A stretch of 53,954 nucleotides of DNA. It comes from Mycobacterium scrofulaceum (GTDB lineage: Bacteria > Actinomycetota > Actinomycetes > Mycobacteriales > Mycobacteriaceae). Made by a program: the position numbers and the translations under genes. Location of the stretch: the NCBI RefSeq assembly GCF_002086735.1, contig NZ_MVIJ01000039.1:1-53954 (forward strand), in the 5' to 3' direction. Below are positions 35,199-43,818 of this stretch, piece after piece. Numbering within the stretch: the stretch's first letter is position 1; each line of letters starts with the position of its first letter. The notes below the pieces were generated by a model. That model saw only the letters and a list, made by a program, of their open reading frames with translations, searched no databases and was not told the DNA's origin.

Positions 35199-36923
35199 AT
35201 GCACGACAGACTGACCAAGATCCAGCTGTGGATATTCGCGGTGATCACCGCCGTCACGTTGACCGTGATGGCGATCTTCTACCTGCGGCTGCCCGCGACG
35301 TTCGGGCTCGGCACCTACGCCGGGACCGCCGATTTCGTCGCCGGCGGCGGCCTGTACAAGAACGCCAACGTCACCTACCGTGGCGTCGCCGTGGGCCGGG
35401 TGGAATCGGTGGGGCTCAATCCCCATGGCGTCACGGCAGGAATGCGGCTGAACAGCGGCACCCCCATCCCGTCGAACGTCACCGCGACCGTCAAGAGCGT
35501 CTCGGCGGTCGGCGAGCAATACATCGACCTGGTGCCGCCGAGCACGCCGTCGGGGACCAAGCTGCGCAACGGATTCCGGATCGAGCAACAGAACACCCGG
35601 ATCGGGCAGGACGTTGCCGAGCTGTTGAAACGGGCGGAGGCGCTGACCAACAGCCTGGGTGACACCCGCTTGCGCGAGGTGTTACATGAGACGTTCATCG
35701 CGGCCAACGGGTCGGGGCCCGAGCTGGCCCGGCTGTTCGAGTCGGCCCGCTTGCTGGTCGACGAGGCCAACGCCAACTACCCGGAAGTCTCCCAGCTCAT
35801 CGACCAGGCCGGCCCGTTCCTGCAGTCGCAGATTCGCGCCGGGGCCGACATCAAGTCGCTGTCCGACGGGCTCGCGCGGTTCACTTCCGAGGTGCGCCAG
35901 GCCGATCCGCAACTTCGCGAGACCCTGGCCACGGCCCCCGGCGCGGCAGACGAGGCCAGCACCGCGTTCTCCGGCATCCGCCCGTCCTTCCCGACGCTGG
36001 CCGCCAGCCTGGCCAACCTGGGCCGGGTCGGCGTGATCTATCACAAGTCGATCGAGCAGCTGCTGGTGGTGCTGCCGGCGCTGTTCGCCGCGATCACCAC
36101 GGCCGCCGGTGGCGCACCGCAGGACGAGGGCGCGAAGCTGGACTTCAAGCTGGACCTCAACGACCCACCGCCGTGCGCCGTCGGCTTCCTGCCCCCGCCG
36201 TTGATGCGCACGCCGGCCGACGAGACGGTGCGCGAGCTGCCGAGGGACATGTACTGCAAGGTGGCGCAGAACGATCCGAGCACCGTGCGGGGCGCGCGCA
36301 ACTATCCGTGCCAGGAGTTCCCCGGCAAACGGGCGCCCACCGTTCAGCTCTGCCGGGACCCGAAGGGCTACGTTCCGATTGGCCGCAACCCGTGGCGCGG
36401 TCCGCCGGTGCCCTACGACACCCCGATGACCAATGGTCTGAACGTGTTGCCGCCCAACAAGTTCCCGTATATCCCGCCGGGTGCGGAGCCGGACCCGGGC
36501 ACTCCCATTGTCGGGCCGCCGCCGCCCGGGGTGGTGCCGGGGCCGGGGCCGCTGCCGAACAAGCAGCCGGCATACGATCCGCCGCCGCCGAACGACAACG
36601 GGCCGCCGCCGCCGTTCACGTCGTGGCAGCCGCCCGGGGTTCCGCCGGTGCCGCCGCAGCTGCCGTATCCCAAGTGGCTGCCGCCGCCGGCGCCGCCGGA
36701 GGGGATCAATCCCCCGCCGGCGGGTCCGGGCCCGGAGAAGCCGTGGGGGCCGCCACCCGGTCCGCAGCCGCAGGCCAGCGGTCCGGCGTATGCCACCTAC
36801 GACGAGAAGACCGGAGCATTCAGGGACCCGGCAGGCGGCACTGGTATTTTCGCGGCCGGTGCTAGCGGCGTGTCCAGCGCCGAGAATTGGGTGGACCTGA
36901 TGCTTGATCCGAGGCCGATGTAG
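35199..36923 (+). CDS. mce4F: Mce4F, sterol importer MCE-domain protein
   Basis: 574 residues. Anchor about residues 8-30, MCE domain GGLYKNANVTYRGVAVGRV, helical region to about 330, a cysteine-containing part (PPPCAVGF, YPCQEF, VQLCRD) and a very long proline/glycine tail of about residues 425-545. It is the last MCE subunit and shares one base with the accessory gene mam4A. Confidence 0.95.
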   Translation: MHDRLTKIQLWIFAVITAVTLTVMAIFYLRLPATFGLGTYAGTADFVAGGGLYKNANVTYRGVAVGRVESVGLNPHGVTAGMRLNSGTPIPSNVTATVKSVSAVGEQYIDLVPPSTPSGTKLRNGFRIEQQNTRIGQDVAELLKRAEALTNSLGDTRLREVLHETFIAANGSGPELARLFESARLLVDEANANYPEVSQLIDQAGPFLQSQIRAGADIKSLSDGLARFTSEVRQADPQLRETLATAPGAADEASTAFSGIRPSFPTLAASLANLGRVGVIYHKSIEQLLVVLPALFAAITTAAGGAPQDEGAKLDFKLDLNDPPPCAVGFLPPPLMRTPADETVRELPRDMYCKVAQNDPSTVRGARNYPCQEFPGKRAPTVQLCRDPKGYVPIGRNPWRGPPVPYDTPMTNGLNVLPPNKFPYIPPGAEPDPGTPIVGPPPPGVVPGPGPLPNKQPAYDPPPPNDNGPPPPFTSWQPPGVPPVPPQLPYPKWLPPPAPPEGINPPPAGPGPEKPWGPPPGPQPQASGPAYATYDEKTGAFRDPAGGTGIFAAGASGVSSAENWVDLMLDPRPM

Positions 36924-37612
36924 TGGCAGAAGAGCCAGCGACCAGTGCGCGCGTTCGTCGTCGGGCATCCCGGGCGGCCGGTCCCGCGATAGCCGAAGCG
37001 ACGCGGGCCGCCACGGTGCAGGTCGACACCGCGCCGACGCGGCCGGCGCAGCCCGCCAAGACGCTGAAGTCGGTCAAGCCGCCGCCGCGGCGGCAGCCGA
37101 ATCGCGCCCTGGTGGCGTGGATTTCGTTCGCCGCGATGTTGCTGGCCATCGGCGCACTGGCCGGTTGCCTGGCCGTGCTCGTCGTCCAGCAACGGCATGC
37201 GAACGCCCAACAGGCGCGCGACCAGCGCTTCGTCGACACCGCCACGCAGACGGTGGTCAACATGTTCAGTTACAAGCAGGACAACATCGACGAAAGCGTG
37301 AACCGGTTCTTCAACGGCACCAGCGGGCCGCTGCGCGCCATGCTCGGAGCCAACAACAACATCGAAAACCTCAAGGGCATCTTCCGCTCCACCGACGCGA
37401 CGTCGGAAGCCGTCATCAACGGCGCCGCCCTGGAGGGCATCGACAACGTCACCGACAACGCGTCGGTGCTCGTTTCGGTGCGCGTCACGGTCGCCGACAT
37501 CGACGGGGTGAACAAGCCTTCCATGCCCTACCGCCTGCGGGTCATCGTGCACGAGGACGAGCAGGGCCGGATGACGGGTTACGACCTGAAGTATCCCAAC
37601 GGGGGCAATTGA
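36923..37612 (+). CDS. mam4A: Mce-associated membrane protein Mam4A (Rv3493c-like)
   Basis: 229 residues, GTG start. A charged Ala/Arg/Pro N-terminus of 60 residues, one membrane segment (ALVAWISFAAMLLAIGALAG), then an extracytoplasmic NTF2-like domain (FVDTATQTVVNMFSYKQDNI). Mam proteins, by relation to Mam1 and OmamA, stabilise Mce complexes. It is coupled to both neighbours (shared stop/start bases). Confidence 0.9.
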   Translation: MAEEPATSARVRRRASRAAGPAIAEATRAATVQVDTAPTRPAQPAKTLKSVKPPPRRQPNRALVAWISFAAMLLAIGALAGCLAVLVVQQRHANAQQARDQRFVDTATQTVVNMFSYKQDNIDESVNRFFNGTSGPLRAMLGANNNIENLKGIFRSTDATSEAVINGAALEGIDNVTDNASVLVSVRVTVADIDGVNKPSMPYRLRVIVHEDEQGRMTGYDLKYPNGGN

Positions 37613-38103
37613 TGCGGTGGCGGCGCAGGCTGCTCGTCGTCGCGGGCTGCCTCCTGGCTTTGGTATTAATCGGGTTGTCCGCGGCGGGCGGCTGGGTCTA
37701 CTGGGCACGGGTGCAGACGCGCGGGGAGGAGGCCGCCCGGGCGGTGCTGCCGGGCTTGGCTACCAAGGAGATTCCCGAGGTCTTCGCTTACGACTATCAG
37801 ACGGTCGAACGCAGCCTCAGCGACGCGTACCCGTTGTTGACCCCGGACTATCGCCAGGAGTTCCGGAAAAGCGCCAACACACAGATCATTCCGGAGGCCA
37901 AGAAGCGGGAGGTGGTCGTCCAGGCCAGCGTCGTCGGCGTGGGAGTCATGTCCGCCAAGCGCGATTCGGCATCGGTGATGGTCTACATGAACCGGACTGT
38001 GACCGACAAGTCGCGGCAGCCGCTCTACGACGGCAGCAGGCTGCGGGTCGACTTCAAGAAGATCGGCAAACAGTGGCTGATCGCCTACATCACGCCGATC
38101 TAG
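37612..38103 (+). CDS. mam4B: Mce-associated membrane protein Mam4B (Rv3492c-like)
   Basis: 163 residues from ATG 37612 (TGATG with mam4A). Membrane segment RLLVVAGCLLALVLIGLSAA, followed by an extracytoplasmic Mam-type domain (TVERSLSDAYPLLTPDYRQEF, KIGKQWLIAYITPI). It is probably the end of the mce4 operon, since the next gene is convergent and only six bases away. Confidence 0.9.
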   Translation: MRWRRRLLVVAGCLLALVLIGLSAAGGWVYWARVQTRGEEAARAVLPGLATKEIPEVFAYDYQTVERSLSDAYPLLTPDYRQEFRKSANTQIIPEAKKREVVVQASVVGVGVMSAKRDSASVMVYMNRTVTDKSRQPLYDGSRLRVDFKKIGKQWLIAYITPI

Positions 38104-38109
38104 TAAGTT

Positions 38110-38688
38110 CTAGTAGCACATCGCAATGCCGTTGCAGTACAACGGGTAACGTTGGATCGGGCTGGGCGGTGGCCCGGCCATCTGCAGCGAGAACGGCTGC
38201 TTCTTCATCTCCGGCTGCAGCCCACAGACGGCGCCGTGCAGGCTGGTGTGGGTGCCGCTCATGTTCTCGTCGCTGAACGCATAAGTGTCGGTGGATGGCG
38301 CGGTGCCGCCGCCGGGACACGAAACACCGTCCGTTTTCTCGACTTTGAAGGTCCACAGCATGCTGGACATTCGGGCCCTGCCGCTGAAGTTCTGCAACTT
38401 GTCCGCGGGGGTGATGCGTTCGGGCGTCGAGCTCACGATGTTCAGGGCGCAGTTCATCGCGAAGACGATCGGGTCGGAATAGTCGTTCATGTTGCGGGTT
38501 CCCGACGGCTGGTCGCACAGCGCCGTGACCGTCCACGTCACCCCGGAAACACCGGCCTCGTTGTAGTTGTAGTTGCCGTCCGGTGGCGGACCCACGGCGT
38601 GCGCCGGGTCGCCGGAGTCCAGCGCGATCCCGATGGCGACTGCCGAGAAGATGCCGGCGCCCGCGGCCAGCCCGCGACGGAGCTTCAT
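38110..38688 (-). CDS. Exported Cys-rich protein (Rv3491-like)
   Basis: 192 residues. The first 32 residues are a signal peptide ending AHAVGP. The mature part has six cysteines (TALCDQP, NCALN, VSCPGG, VCGLQP, YCNGI, MCY), enough for three disulfides. It starts PDGNYNYNEAG. No known enzyme motif is seen; it is conserved beside mce4 in M. tuberculosis as I recall. It converges on the mce4 operon with almost no gap. Confidence 0.8.
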   Translation of the reverse strand: MKLRRGLAAGAGIFSAVAIGIALDSGDPAHAVGPPPDGNYNYNEAGVSGVTWTVTALCDQPSGTRNMNDYSDPIVFAMNCALNIVSSTPERITPADKLQNFSGRARMSSMLWTFKVEKTDGVSCPGGGTAPSTDTYAFSDENMSGTHTSLHGAVCGLQPEMKKQPFSLQMAGPPPSPIQRYPLYCNGIAMCY

Positions 38689-38757
38689 CTGACCCCTCCC
38701 TCCACAACCCCTTGAGTATCACAGCGATTACGCGGCAACACCATGGGTTCAGGCGGC

Positions 38758-40239
38758 TTACTCGGCGTCCTGCGAACGCGGCTCCGCCAACGCCTCCAGG
38801 AACGACCGCGCCCACCGGTCGACGTCGTGCGCGAGGACCTGGCGCCGCATTGCCCGCATCCGGCGCCGGCCCTCCTCGACGGGCTGGGTGAGCGCGGCTT
38901 CGATCGCGTCCTTGACGCCGTCGAGGTCGTGCGGGTTGACCAGATACGCCTGCCGAAGCTCGGCGGCGGCACCGGTGAATTCGGACAGCACCAGCGCGCC
39001 GCCGAGGTCGCTGCGGCAGGCGACGTATTCCTTGGCCACCAGGTTCATGCCGTCGCGAAGCGGGGTGACCAGCATGACGTCGGCGGCCACGAAGAACGCG
39101 ATCAACTCGTTGCGGGGGACCGGGCGGTGCAGGTAGTGCACCACCGGATGGCCGACCTCCGCGTATTCGCCGTTGATGTGGCCCACCTCGCGCTCGATGT
39201 CATTGCGCAGGATCTGGTAGCTCTCCACCCGTTCGCGGCTGGGCGTCGCGAGCTGCACCAGCACGGTGTCGTCGCGTTTCGCGCGCCCTTCGGCGAGCAG
39301 CTCCGAGAAGGCCTTCAGCCGCACGTCGATGCCCTTGGTGTAGTCGAGCCGGTCGACGCCGAGCAGCACCTTGCGGGGGCTGCCAAGCTCCGCACGGATC
39401 TCCCGGGCGCGCCGCCGAACGTCGCGGTCGCGGGCGGCGTGGTCGAGCGAGCCGGAGTCGATGGAGATCGGGAAGGCGCCCACCCGGACGACTCGCGACC
39501 CGAGATCGACCTCGCCGTACCGCGAGCGCACCCCGACCGAGCCGCGGGAGGTGTTGGCGCCGATCAGTCGCCGGGACAGGAACAGGAAGTTCTGGGCGCC
39601 CCCGGTCAGGTGGAAGCCGACCAGGTCGGCGCCGAGCAGTCCCTCGATGATCTCGGTGCGCCACGGCAACTGCATGAACAGTTCCACCGGGGGGAAGGGG
39701 ATGTGCAGGAAGAAGCCGATGGTCAGGTCGGGCCGCAGCTCGCGCAACATCTTGGGGACCAGTTGCAGCTGGTAGTCCTGCACCCACACGGTCGCGCCGC
39801 GGGCGGCGGCGCGGGAGGTGGCCTCGGCGAAGCGCCGGTTGACCTCGACGTAGCGTTCCCACCATTCGCGGTGGTAGATCGGTTTGACGATGACGTCGTG
39901 ATACAGGGGCCAGAGTGTGGCGTTCGAGAACCCCTCGTAGTACTGGGCGATGTCATCGGCGCTCAGCCGGACCGGGCGGAGCTCCAAGTCCTCCTGGACG
40001 ATCGGCTCGTCATCGAAATCGACCTCTTCTTCGGCGACCCCCGCCCAACCGACCCACGCGCCGCGCCGGCGGCGCAGCAGCGGCTCCAGCGCCGTCACCA
40101 GCCCGCCCGGGCTGCGCTTCCACGACGTGGTTCCGTCGGGGAGCCGCTCCTGATCTACGGGCAGCCTGTTGGCGACCACCACGAAGTCGGAATGCCCCAA
40201 CGTCGGCGTCTTCGAGTCGTGCCCGTTCCCGGGAGCCAT
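38758..40239 (-). CDS. otsA: Trehalose-6-phosphate synthase OtsA
   Basis: 493 residues, GT20. The N-terminus has FVVVANRLPVDQE and SPGGLVTALEP; then VWVQDYQLQLVPKML, GFFLHIPFPP, VDRLDYTKGID and VTPLRDGMNLVAKEYVACR, which are the GT-B donor and acceptor segments. It makes trehalose-6-phosphate from (UDP/ADP)-glucose and glucose-6-phosphate, for trehalose used as stress protectant and mycolate carrier. Its ATG follows the stop of the 54-residue gene with no gap. Confidence 0.96.
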   Translation of the reverse strand: MAPGNGHDSKTPTLGHSDFVVVANRLPVDQERLPDGTTSWKRSPGGLVTALEPLLRRRRGAWVGWAGVAEEEVDFDDEPIVQEDLELRPVRLSADDIAQYYEGFSNATLWPLYHDVIVKPIYHREWWERYVEVNRRFAEATSRAAARGATVWVQDYQLQLVPKMLRELRPDLTIGFFLHIPFPPVELFMQLPWRTEIIEGLLGADLVGFHLTGGAQNFLFLSRRLIGANTSRGSVGVRSRYGEVDLGSRVVRVGAFPISIDSGSLDHAARDRDVRRRAREIRAELGSPRKVLLGVDRLDYTKGIDVRLKAFSELLAEGRAKRDDTVLVQLATPSRERVESYQILRNDIEREVGHINGEYAEVGHPVVHYLHRPVPRNELIAFFVAADVMLVTPLRDGMNLVAKEYVACRSDLGGALVLSEFTGAAAELRQAYLVNPHDLDGVKDAIEAALTQPVEEGRRRMRAMRRQVLAHDVDRWARSFLEALAEPRSQDAE

Positions 40240-40404
40240 CTACGCGTCGAGTTTTGCGGGCCCAATGCCGAGCATGGACAGGAAGACGCGGCACTCGTCG
40301 GCATCGGTCGCGTACGCCGCGACGACTCGCCTGGCCTGACTGGCGGTGCTGTCGGCGACCGGCTCGACGTCGCCGATCTCGCCAGGGTCAGATTTCGTAG
40401 CCAT
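40240..40404 (-). CDS. Conserved 54-residue protein upstream of otsA (Rv3489-like)
   Basis: 54 residues, too short for most gene finders. It reads MATKSDPGEIGDVEPVADST then ASQARRVVAAYATDADECRV and FLSMLGIGPAKLDA, which I recall as nearly identical to M. tuberculosis Rv3489. Its TAG stop abuts the otsA ATG. A soluble, acidic-then-helical protein with a single cysteine; no function is known. Tight linkage suggests it is translated with otsA and may affect it. Confidence 0.85.
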   Translation of the reverse strand: MATKSDPGEIGDVEPVADSTASQARRVVAAYATDADECRVFLSMLGIGPAKLDA

Positions 40405-40417
40405 GACTTAACTGTAG

Positions 40418-41101
40418 GTGATGCACGATGGGCAGGTGAGTGAGGACTTGATGTTCGAGTTCCTCGACGTGATTGTGGAGCGGGACGGGGTGCGGGCGTT
40501 GGAAGGCCTGACGGCCGGCATTCCCGGGCGGGGCGTGACGGCCGTGTTCGGTCCGTCCGGATCGGGCAAATCGACCCTGCTTCGCTTGTGCAATCGCCTC
40601 GAGGTGCCGACGAGCGGCACGGTGTTGTTCCACGGGGAAGACGTCGCAGGCGTCGATCCGTTGTGGCTGCGGCGCCGGGTGGGCATGTGTTTCCAGCGTC
40701 CGACACCGTTCCCGGGGACGGTGGCCGACAACCTGCGCGCGGCCGATCCCGACGCGTCCGACACGCGGATGCGGGACACCCTGGCGAGGGTGGCGCTGAC
40801 GGGGTCGTGGCTGGACCGCGACGCCACCGCGCTGTCGGGTGGAGAGGCGCAGCGCATGTGCCTGGCCCGCACGTTGATGGCCCAGCCGCAGGTGTTGCTG
40901 CTCGACGAGCCGACCTCGGCCGTCGACGCCGAAGCCGCCCGGGTGATCGAGCGGGCCGTGCGTGAGCTGGCCGCCGACGGCATCCCGGCGGTGTGGGTCA
41001 CCCACGATGCCGCGCAGGTCGAGCGGGCCGCCGACAGGGTCCTGCGCATCGAACGGGGCCGCAGCCTGGGGCTCGGCCCGGTCGGGTCGGTGACGTGGTG
41101 A
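40418..41101 (+). CDS. ABC transporter ATP-binding protein, FetA/YbbL-like
   Basis: 227 residues from GTG 40418; another in-frame GTG at 40436 is possible. Walker A GPSGSGKST, signature LSGGEAQRM, Walker B VLLLDEPTS and the H-loop VTHDAAQ are intact. With the UPF0014 permease next door it forms a FetAB/STAR1-type exporter, linked in E. coli to iron homeostasis. The start is only 13 bases from the divergent 54-residue gene. Confidence 0.9.
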   Translation: MMHDGQVSEDLMFEFLDVIVERDGVRALEGLTAGIPGRGVTAVFGPSGSGKSTLLRLCNRLEVPTSGTVLFHGEDVAGVDPLWLRRRVGMCFQRPTPFPGTVADNLRAADPDASDTRMRDTLARVALTGSWLDRDATALSGGEAQRMCLARTLMAQPQVLLLDEPTSAVDAEAARVIERAVRELAADGIPAVWVTHDAAQVERAADRVLRIERGRSLGLGPVGSVTW

Positions 41102-41895
41102 GCGGCCAGGTGGGCTGGGCGGGCCTGGCCGCGTCGCTGGTCCTGGTGGCGTTCGCGGCGGCGGTGTCGCTGTGGCAGCGGTTGGGGCTGCAGGGGCAGC
41201 TGGTGTGGGCGGCGGCCCGCGCCCTGGTGCAGTTGCTGCTCGTCGGCGGCGCACTGACGTTGCTGTTCGAACCCGGCCGCTCCGTGTGGTGGGCCTGGGC
41301 CTGGGTGGCCGGAATGGTGGCCTACGCGGGGGACCTCGCCCGTCGCCGGGCGCCGGAGGTGCCCCGGCTGGGGCCGCTGGCGGTCGCCGCGTTCGCCGCC
41401 GCGGCGGTCATCACCCTCGGCGTGATCTTCGGGCTGCGGGTGTTTCCCCTGCAGGCGCGGACATTGGTGCCGATCGCCGGGATGATGATCGGCAACTCGA
41501 TGACCGCGACGGTGTTGGTGGCCCGGCGGCTGGTCGACGAGCTGCGCGACAAGCGCGACGAGGTGGAAGCCAGGCTCGCCCTGGGGCTCCCCTCCCGGCA
41601 GGCCGCCGCCCCCTACCTGCGGACCGCGTTGCGTTCGGCGATATCGCCGCAGATCGAGACGACCAAAGCCACCGGGCTGGTGTTCCTCCCGGGCGCCATG
41701 ACGGGTCTCATCCTCGCCGGCGTCCACCCCGTGCAGGCCGTGCTGGTCCAGGCCGTGGTGATGTTCCTGATCCTGGGCTCGGTCGCGGCCACCACGGTCA
41801 TCGTCGCGCTGGGACTCGTCCGCCTGGCCTTCACCCGCGACCACCGGCTGCTGCCGCTCGGCGGGCGGACGGGCGGCTCCGCCACCCACCGGTGA
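41098..41895 (+). CDS. ABC transporter permease, FetB/UPF0014-like
   Basis: 265 residues from GTG 41098 (GTGA overlap with the ATPase). About six or seven membrane helices. LVPIAGMMIGNSMTATVLVA and TTKATGLVFLPGAMTGLIL are the UPF0014 signature regions. It forms the membrane part of the FetAB-like system. The substrate here (iron, UDP-sugar or other) cannot be read from sequence. Confidence 0.9.
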   Translation: MSGQVGWAGLAASLVLVAFAAAVSLWQRLGLQGQLVWAAARALVQLLLVGGALTLLFEPGRSVWWAWAWVAGMVAYAGDLARRRAPEVPRLGPLAVAAFAAAAVITLGVIFGLRVFPLQARTLVPIAGMMIGNSMTATVLVARRLVDELRDKRDEVEARLALGLPSRQAAAPYLRTALRSAISPQIETTKATGLVFLPGAMTGLILAGVHPVQAVLVQAVVMFLILGSVAATTVIVALGLVRLAFTRDHRLLPLGGRTGGSATHR

Positions 41896-41900
41896 CCCGC

Positions 41901-41924
41901 TTACACACTGACCGTAATGTGTAA
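41901..41924. promoter_or_regulatory. Inverted repeat, possible TetR-type operator
   Basis: TTACACA (41901-41907) and TGTGTAA (41918-41924) form a seven-base perfect dyad with a ten-base spacer, 36 bases before the preferred start of the enoyl-CoA hydratase gene. It lacks the AAC/GTT core of KstR sites. It probably binds a different regulator; no regulator gene is next to it. Confidence 0.55.
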
Positions 41925-41959
41925 AGACGTCGGACGTGAAAACGAGTGAGGTGGGCCGA

Positions 41960-42883
41960 ATGACACTCTCCGAGCAAGCCGGTTCCCAGACGGGCAACGC
42001 CGATGCTGACGAGTTGGTGACCTACGAGACCCTCGACGAGGGCCGCATCGCGCGGATCTGGCTCAACCGGCCCGACGCCCACAACGCGCAAAGCCGCGGA
42101 CTGCTGGTCCAGCTCGACGAGGCGTTTCTGCGCGCCGAGGCCGACGACACCGTGCGCGTGGTGATCCTGGCGGCGCGGGGGCGCAACTTCTCCGCGGGTC
42201 ACGACCTGGGTTCGGAGCTGGCGATCGCCGAGCGCAGCCAGCTGCCGAGCTTCCGCATCAACGGCGGGACCCGCGATCCCATCGCGGAGAAGATCTACCT
42301 GCAGGAGTGGCACTACTTCTTCCAGAACACCTGCCGCTGGCGCGATTTGCGGAAGATCACCATCGCCCAGGTGCAGGGGAATGCGATCTCCGCGGGCCTG
42401 ATGCTGATCTGGGCGTGCGACCTGATCGTGGCCGCCGACAACGCGAAGTTCAGCGATGTGGTTGCGGTGCGTCTCGGCATGCCGGGCGTCGAATATTACG
42501 CTCACCCTTGGGAATTCGGTCCCCGCAAGGCCAAAGAGCTGCTGCTCACCGGTGATGCGCTCGACGCCGACGAGGCCTACCGGCTCGGCATGGTGTCCAA
42601 GGTGTTCCCGGTCGACGAGCTGGCAGAAAAGACACTGGACTTCGCGCGGCGCATCGCCGACCGTCCCACGATGGCGGCGTTGCTGGTCAAGGACTCGGTC
42701 AACGCCGCTTCGGACGCAATGGGATTCACCGAGGCGTTGCGTCACGCGTTCCACATCCACGAGTTGGGGCATGCGCACTGGGCGGCCCACAACGAGAACA
42801 GGTACGCGGTCGGCCTGCCGCCCGATGTGGAGGACTGGCGCAACGCCAAGCCGACACAGGTGGCCCGCCGCGACACCCCGTAG
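41960..42883 (+). CDS. Enoyl-CoA hydratase/isomerase family protein
   Basis: 307 residues from ATG 41960, with GAGGTGGG (41948-41955) four bases ahead; GTG 41936 would add eight residues. Crotonase features: IWLNRPDAHNAQS, oxyanion segment FSAGHDLGSELA and AQVQGNAISAGLMLIWACDL. A long insert (SQLPSFRINGGTRDPIAEKI) separates them. The usual glutamate after GNA is not obvious, so chemistry other than hydration is possible. It is divergent in regulation from KstR genes (see the dyad upstream). Confidence 0.87.
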   Translation: MTLSEQAGSQTGNADADELVTYETLDEGRIARIWLNRPDAHNAQSRGLLVQLDEAFLRAEADDTVRVVILAARGRNFSAGHDLGSELAIAERSQLPSFRINGGTRDPIAEKIYLQEWHYFFQNTCRWRDLRKITIAQVQGNAISAGLMLIWACDLIVAADNAKFSDVVAVRLGMPGVEYYAHPWEFGPRKAKELLLTGDALDADEAYRLGMVSKVFPVDELAEKTLDFARRIADRPTMAALLVKDSVNAASDAMGFTEALRHAFHIHELGHAHWAAHNENRYAVGLPPDVEDWRNAKPTQVARRDTP

Positions 42884-42956
42884 TGCTGAGCGCTCGCTTG
42901 CGCCGGGTGTGACCCGCACCCGCTGCCGCGGCGAGTTCTTCCCGTGGTTCGATATC

Positions 42957-42970
42957 TAGAACCTGTTTCA
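42957..42970. promoter_or_regulatory. KstR-like operator before an SDR gene
   Basis: TAGAACCTGTTTCA fits TnnAACnnGTTnnA. It ends 17 bases before the GTG start at 42988, with a ribosome site (GAGAGG, 42975-42980) in between. It shares 17 bases with the mce4 control region. Confidence 0.75.
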
Positions 42971-42987
42971 GTTTGAGAGGGCGTCGC

Positions 42988-43818
42988 GTGCAGCTTTCTT
43001 TCGAAAACCGGACATATCTGGTCACCGGCGGTGGCAGCGGCATCGGCAAAGGCGTGGCCGCCGGGCTGGTCGCGGCCGGCGCCTCGGTGATGATCGCCGG
43101 CCGCAACCCCGACCGGCTGGCCGGGGCGGTCAGCGAGATCGAAGCGCTCGGGGGTCCCGGCTCGATTCGCTACGAGCCGACCGACGTCACCAACGAGGAG
43201 GAGGCCGCCCGCGCGGTCGACGCGGCGACGGCCTGGCACGGTCAACTCCACGGGGCGGTGCATTGTGCGGGTGGCTCGGAGACCATCGGGCCGATCACCC
43301 AGATCGACTCGGAAGGCTGGCGACGCACCGTCGACCTGAATGTCAACGGCACCATGTACGTGCTCAAGCACGTCGCCCGCGAGCTGGTCCGTGGCGGCGG
43401 CGGTTCGTTCGTGGGCATCTCGTCGATCGCGGCCAGCAACACCCACCGGTGGTTCGGCGCCTACGGGGTCAGCAAGTCGGCCGTCGACCACATGATGCAG
43501 TTGGCCGCCGACGAGCTCGGCCCGTCCTGGGTGCGCGTCAACAGCATTCGGCCCGGCCTGATCCGCACCGACCTGGTCGCGCCGGTGTTCGCCCTGCCGG
43601 AGGTGAGCGAGGACTACCGCGAGTGCACGCCGCTGCCGCGGCCCGGCGAGGTCGAGGACGTCGCCAACCTGGCAATGTTCCTGCTCAGCGACGCCGCCTG
43701 CTATATCACGGGGCAGGTCATCAACGTCGACGGCGGGCTCATGCTGCGGCGCGGTCCGGACTACTCGGCGATGCTGGAGCCGGCATTCGGCGCCGACGGG
43801 CTACGCGGAGTCGTCTGA
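42988..43818 (+). CDS. Short-chain dehydrogenase/reductase under a KstR-like box
   Basis: 276 residues from GTG 42988. SDR motifs: LVTGGGSGIGKGVAAG, HCAGGSETI (in place of NNAG), ISSIAAS and AYGVSKSAV with YxxxK. INVDGGLMLRRGPDYSAMLE ends the fold. It resembles 3-oxoacyl- or hydroxysteroid dehydrogenases; the substrate is unknown. The KstR-like box suggests a sterol or lipid role. Its end overlaps the convergent 6PGDH-like gene by 18 bases. Confidence 0.87.
   Translation: MQLSFENRTYLVTGGGSGIGKGVAAGLVAAGASVMIAGRNPDRLAGAVSEIEALGGPGSIRYEPTDVTNEEEAARAVDAATAWHGQLHGAVHCAGGSETIGPITQIDSEGWRRTVDLNVNGTMYVLKHVARELVRGGGGSFVGISSIAASNTHRWFGAYGVSKSAVDHMMQLAADELGPSWVRVNSIRPGLIRTDLVAPVFALPEVSEDYRECTPLPRPGEVEDVANLAMFLLSDAACYITGQVINVDGGLMLRRGPDYSAMLEPAFGADGLRGVV

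Noticed and set aside
37301..37308. AACCGGTT inside mam4A, similar to a KstR core
   Set aside because: Lacks the flanking T and A of the consensus and lies within a coding region.
40408..41997. 529-residue minus-strand frame over the FetAB-like genes
   Set aside because: Shadow of the two well-supported ABC genes, with low-complexity composition.
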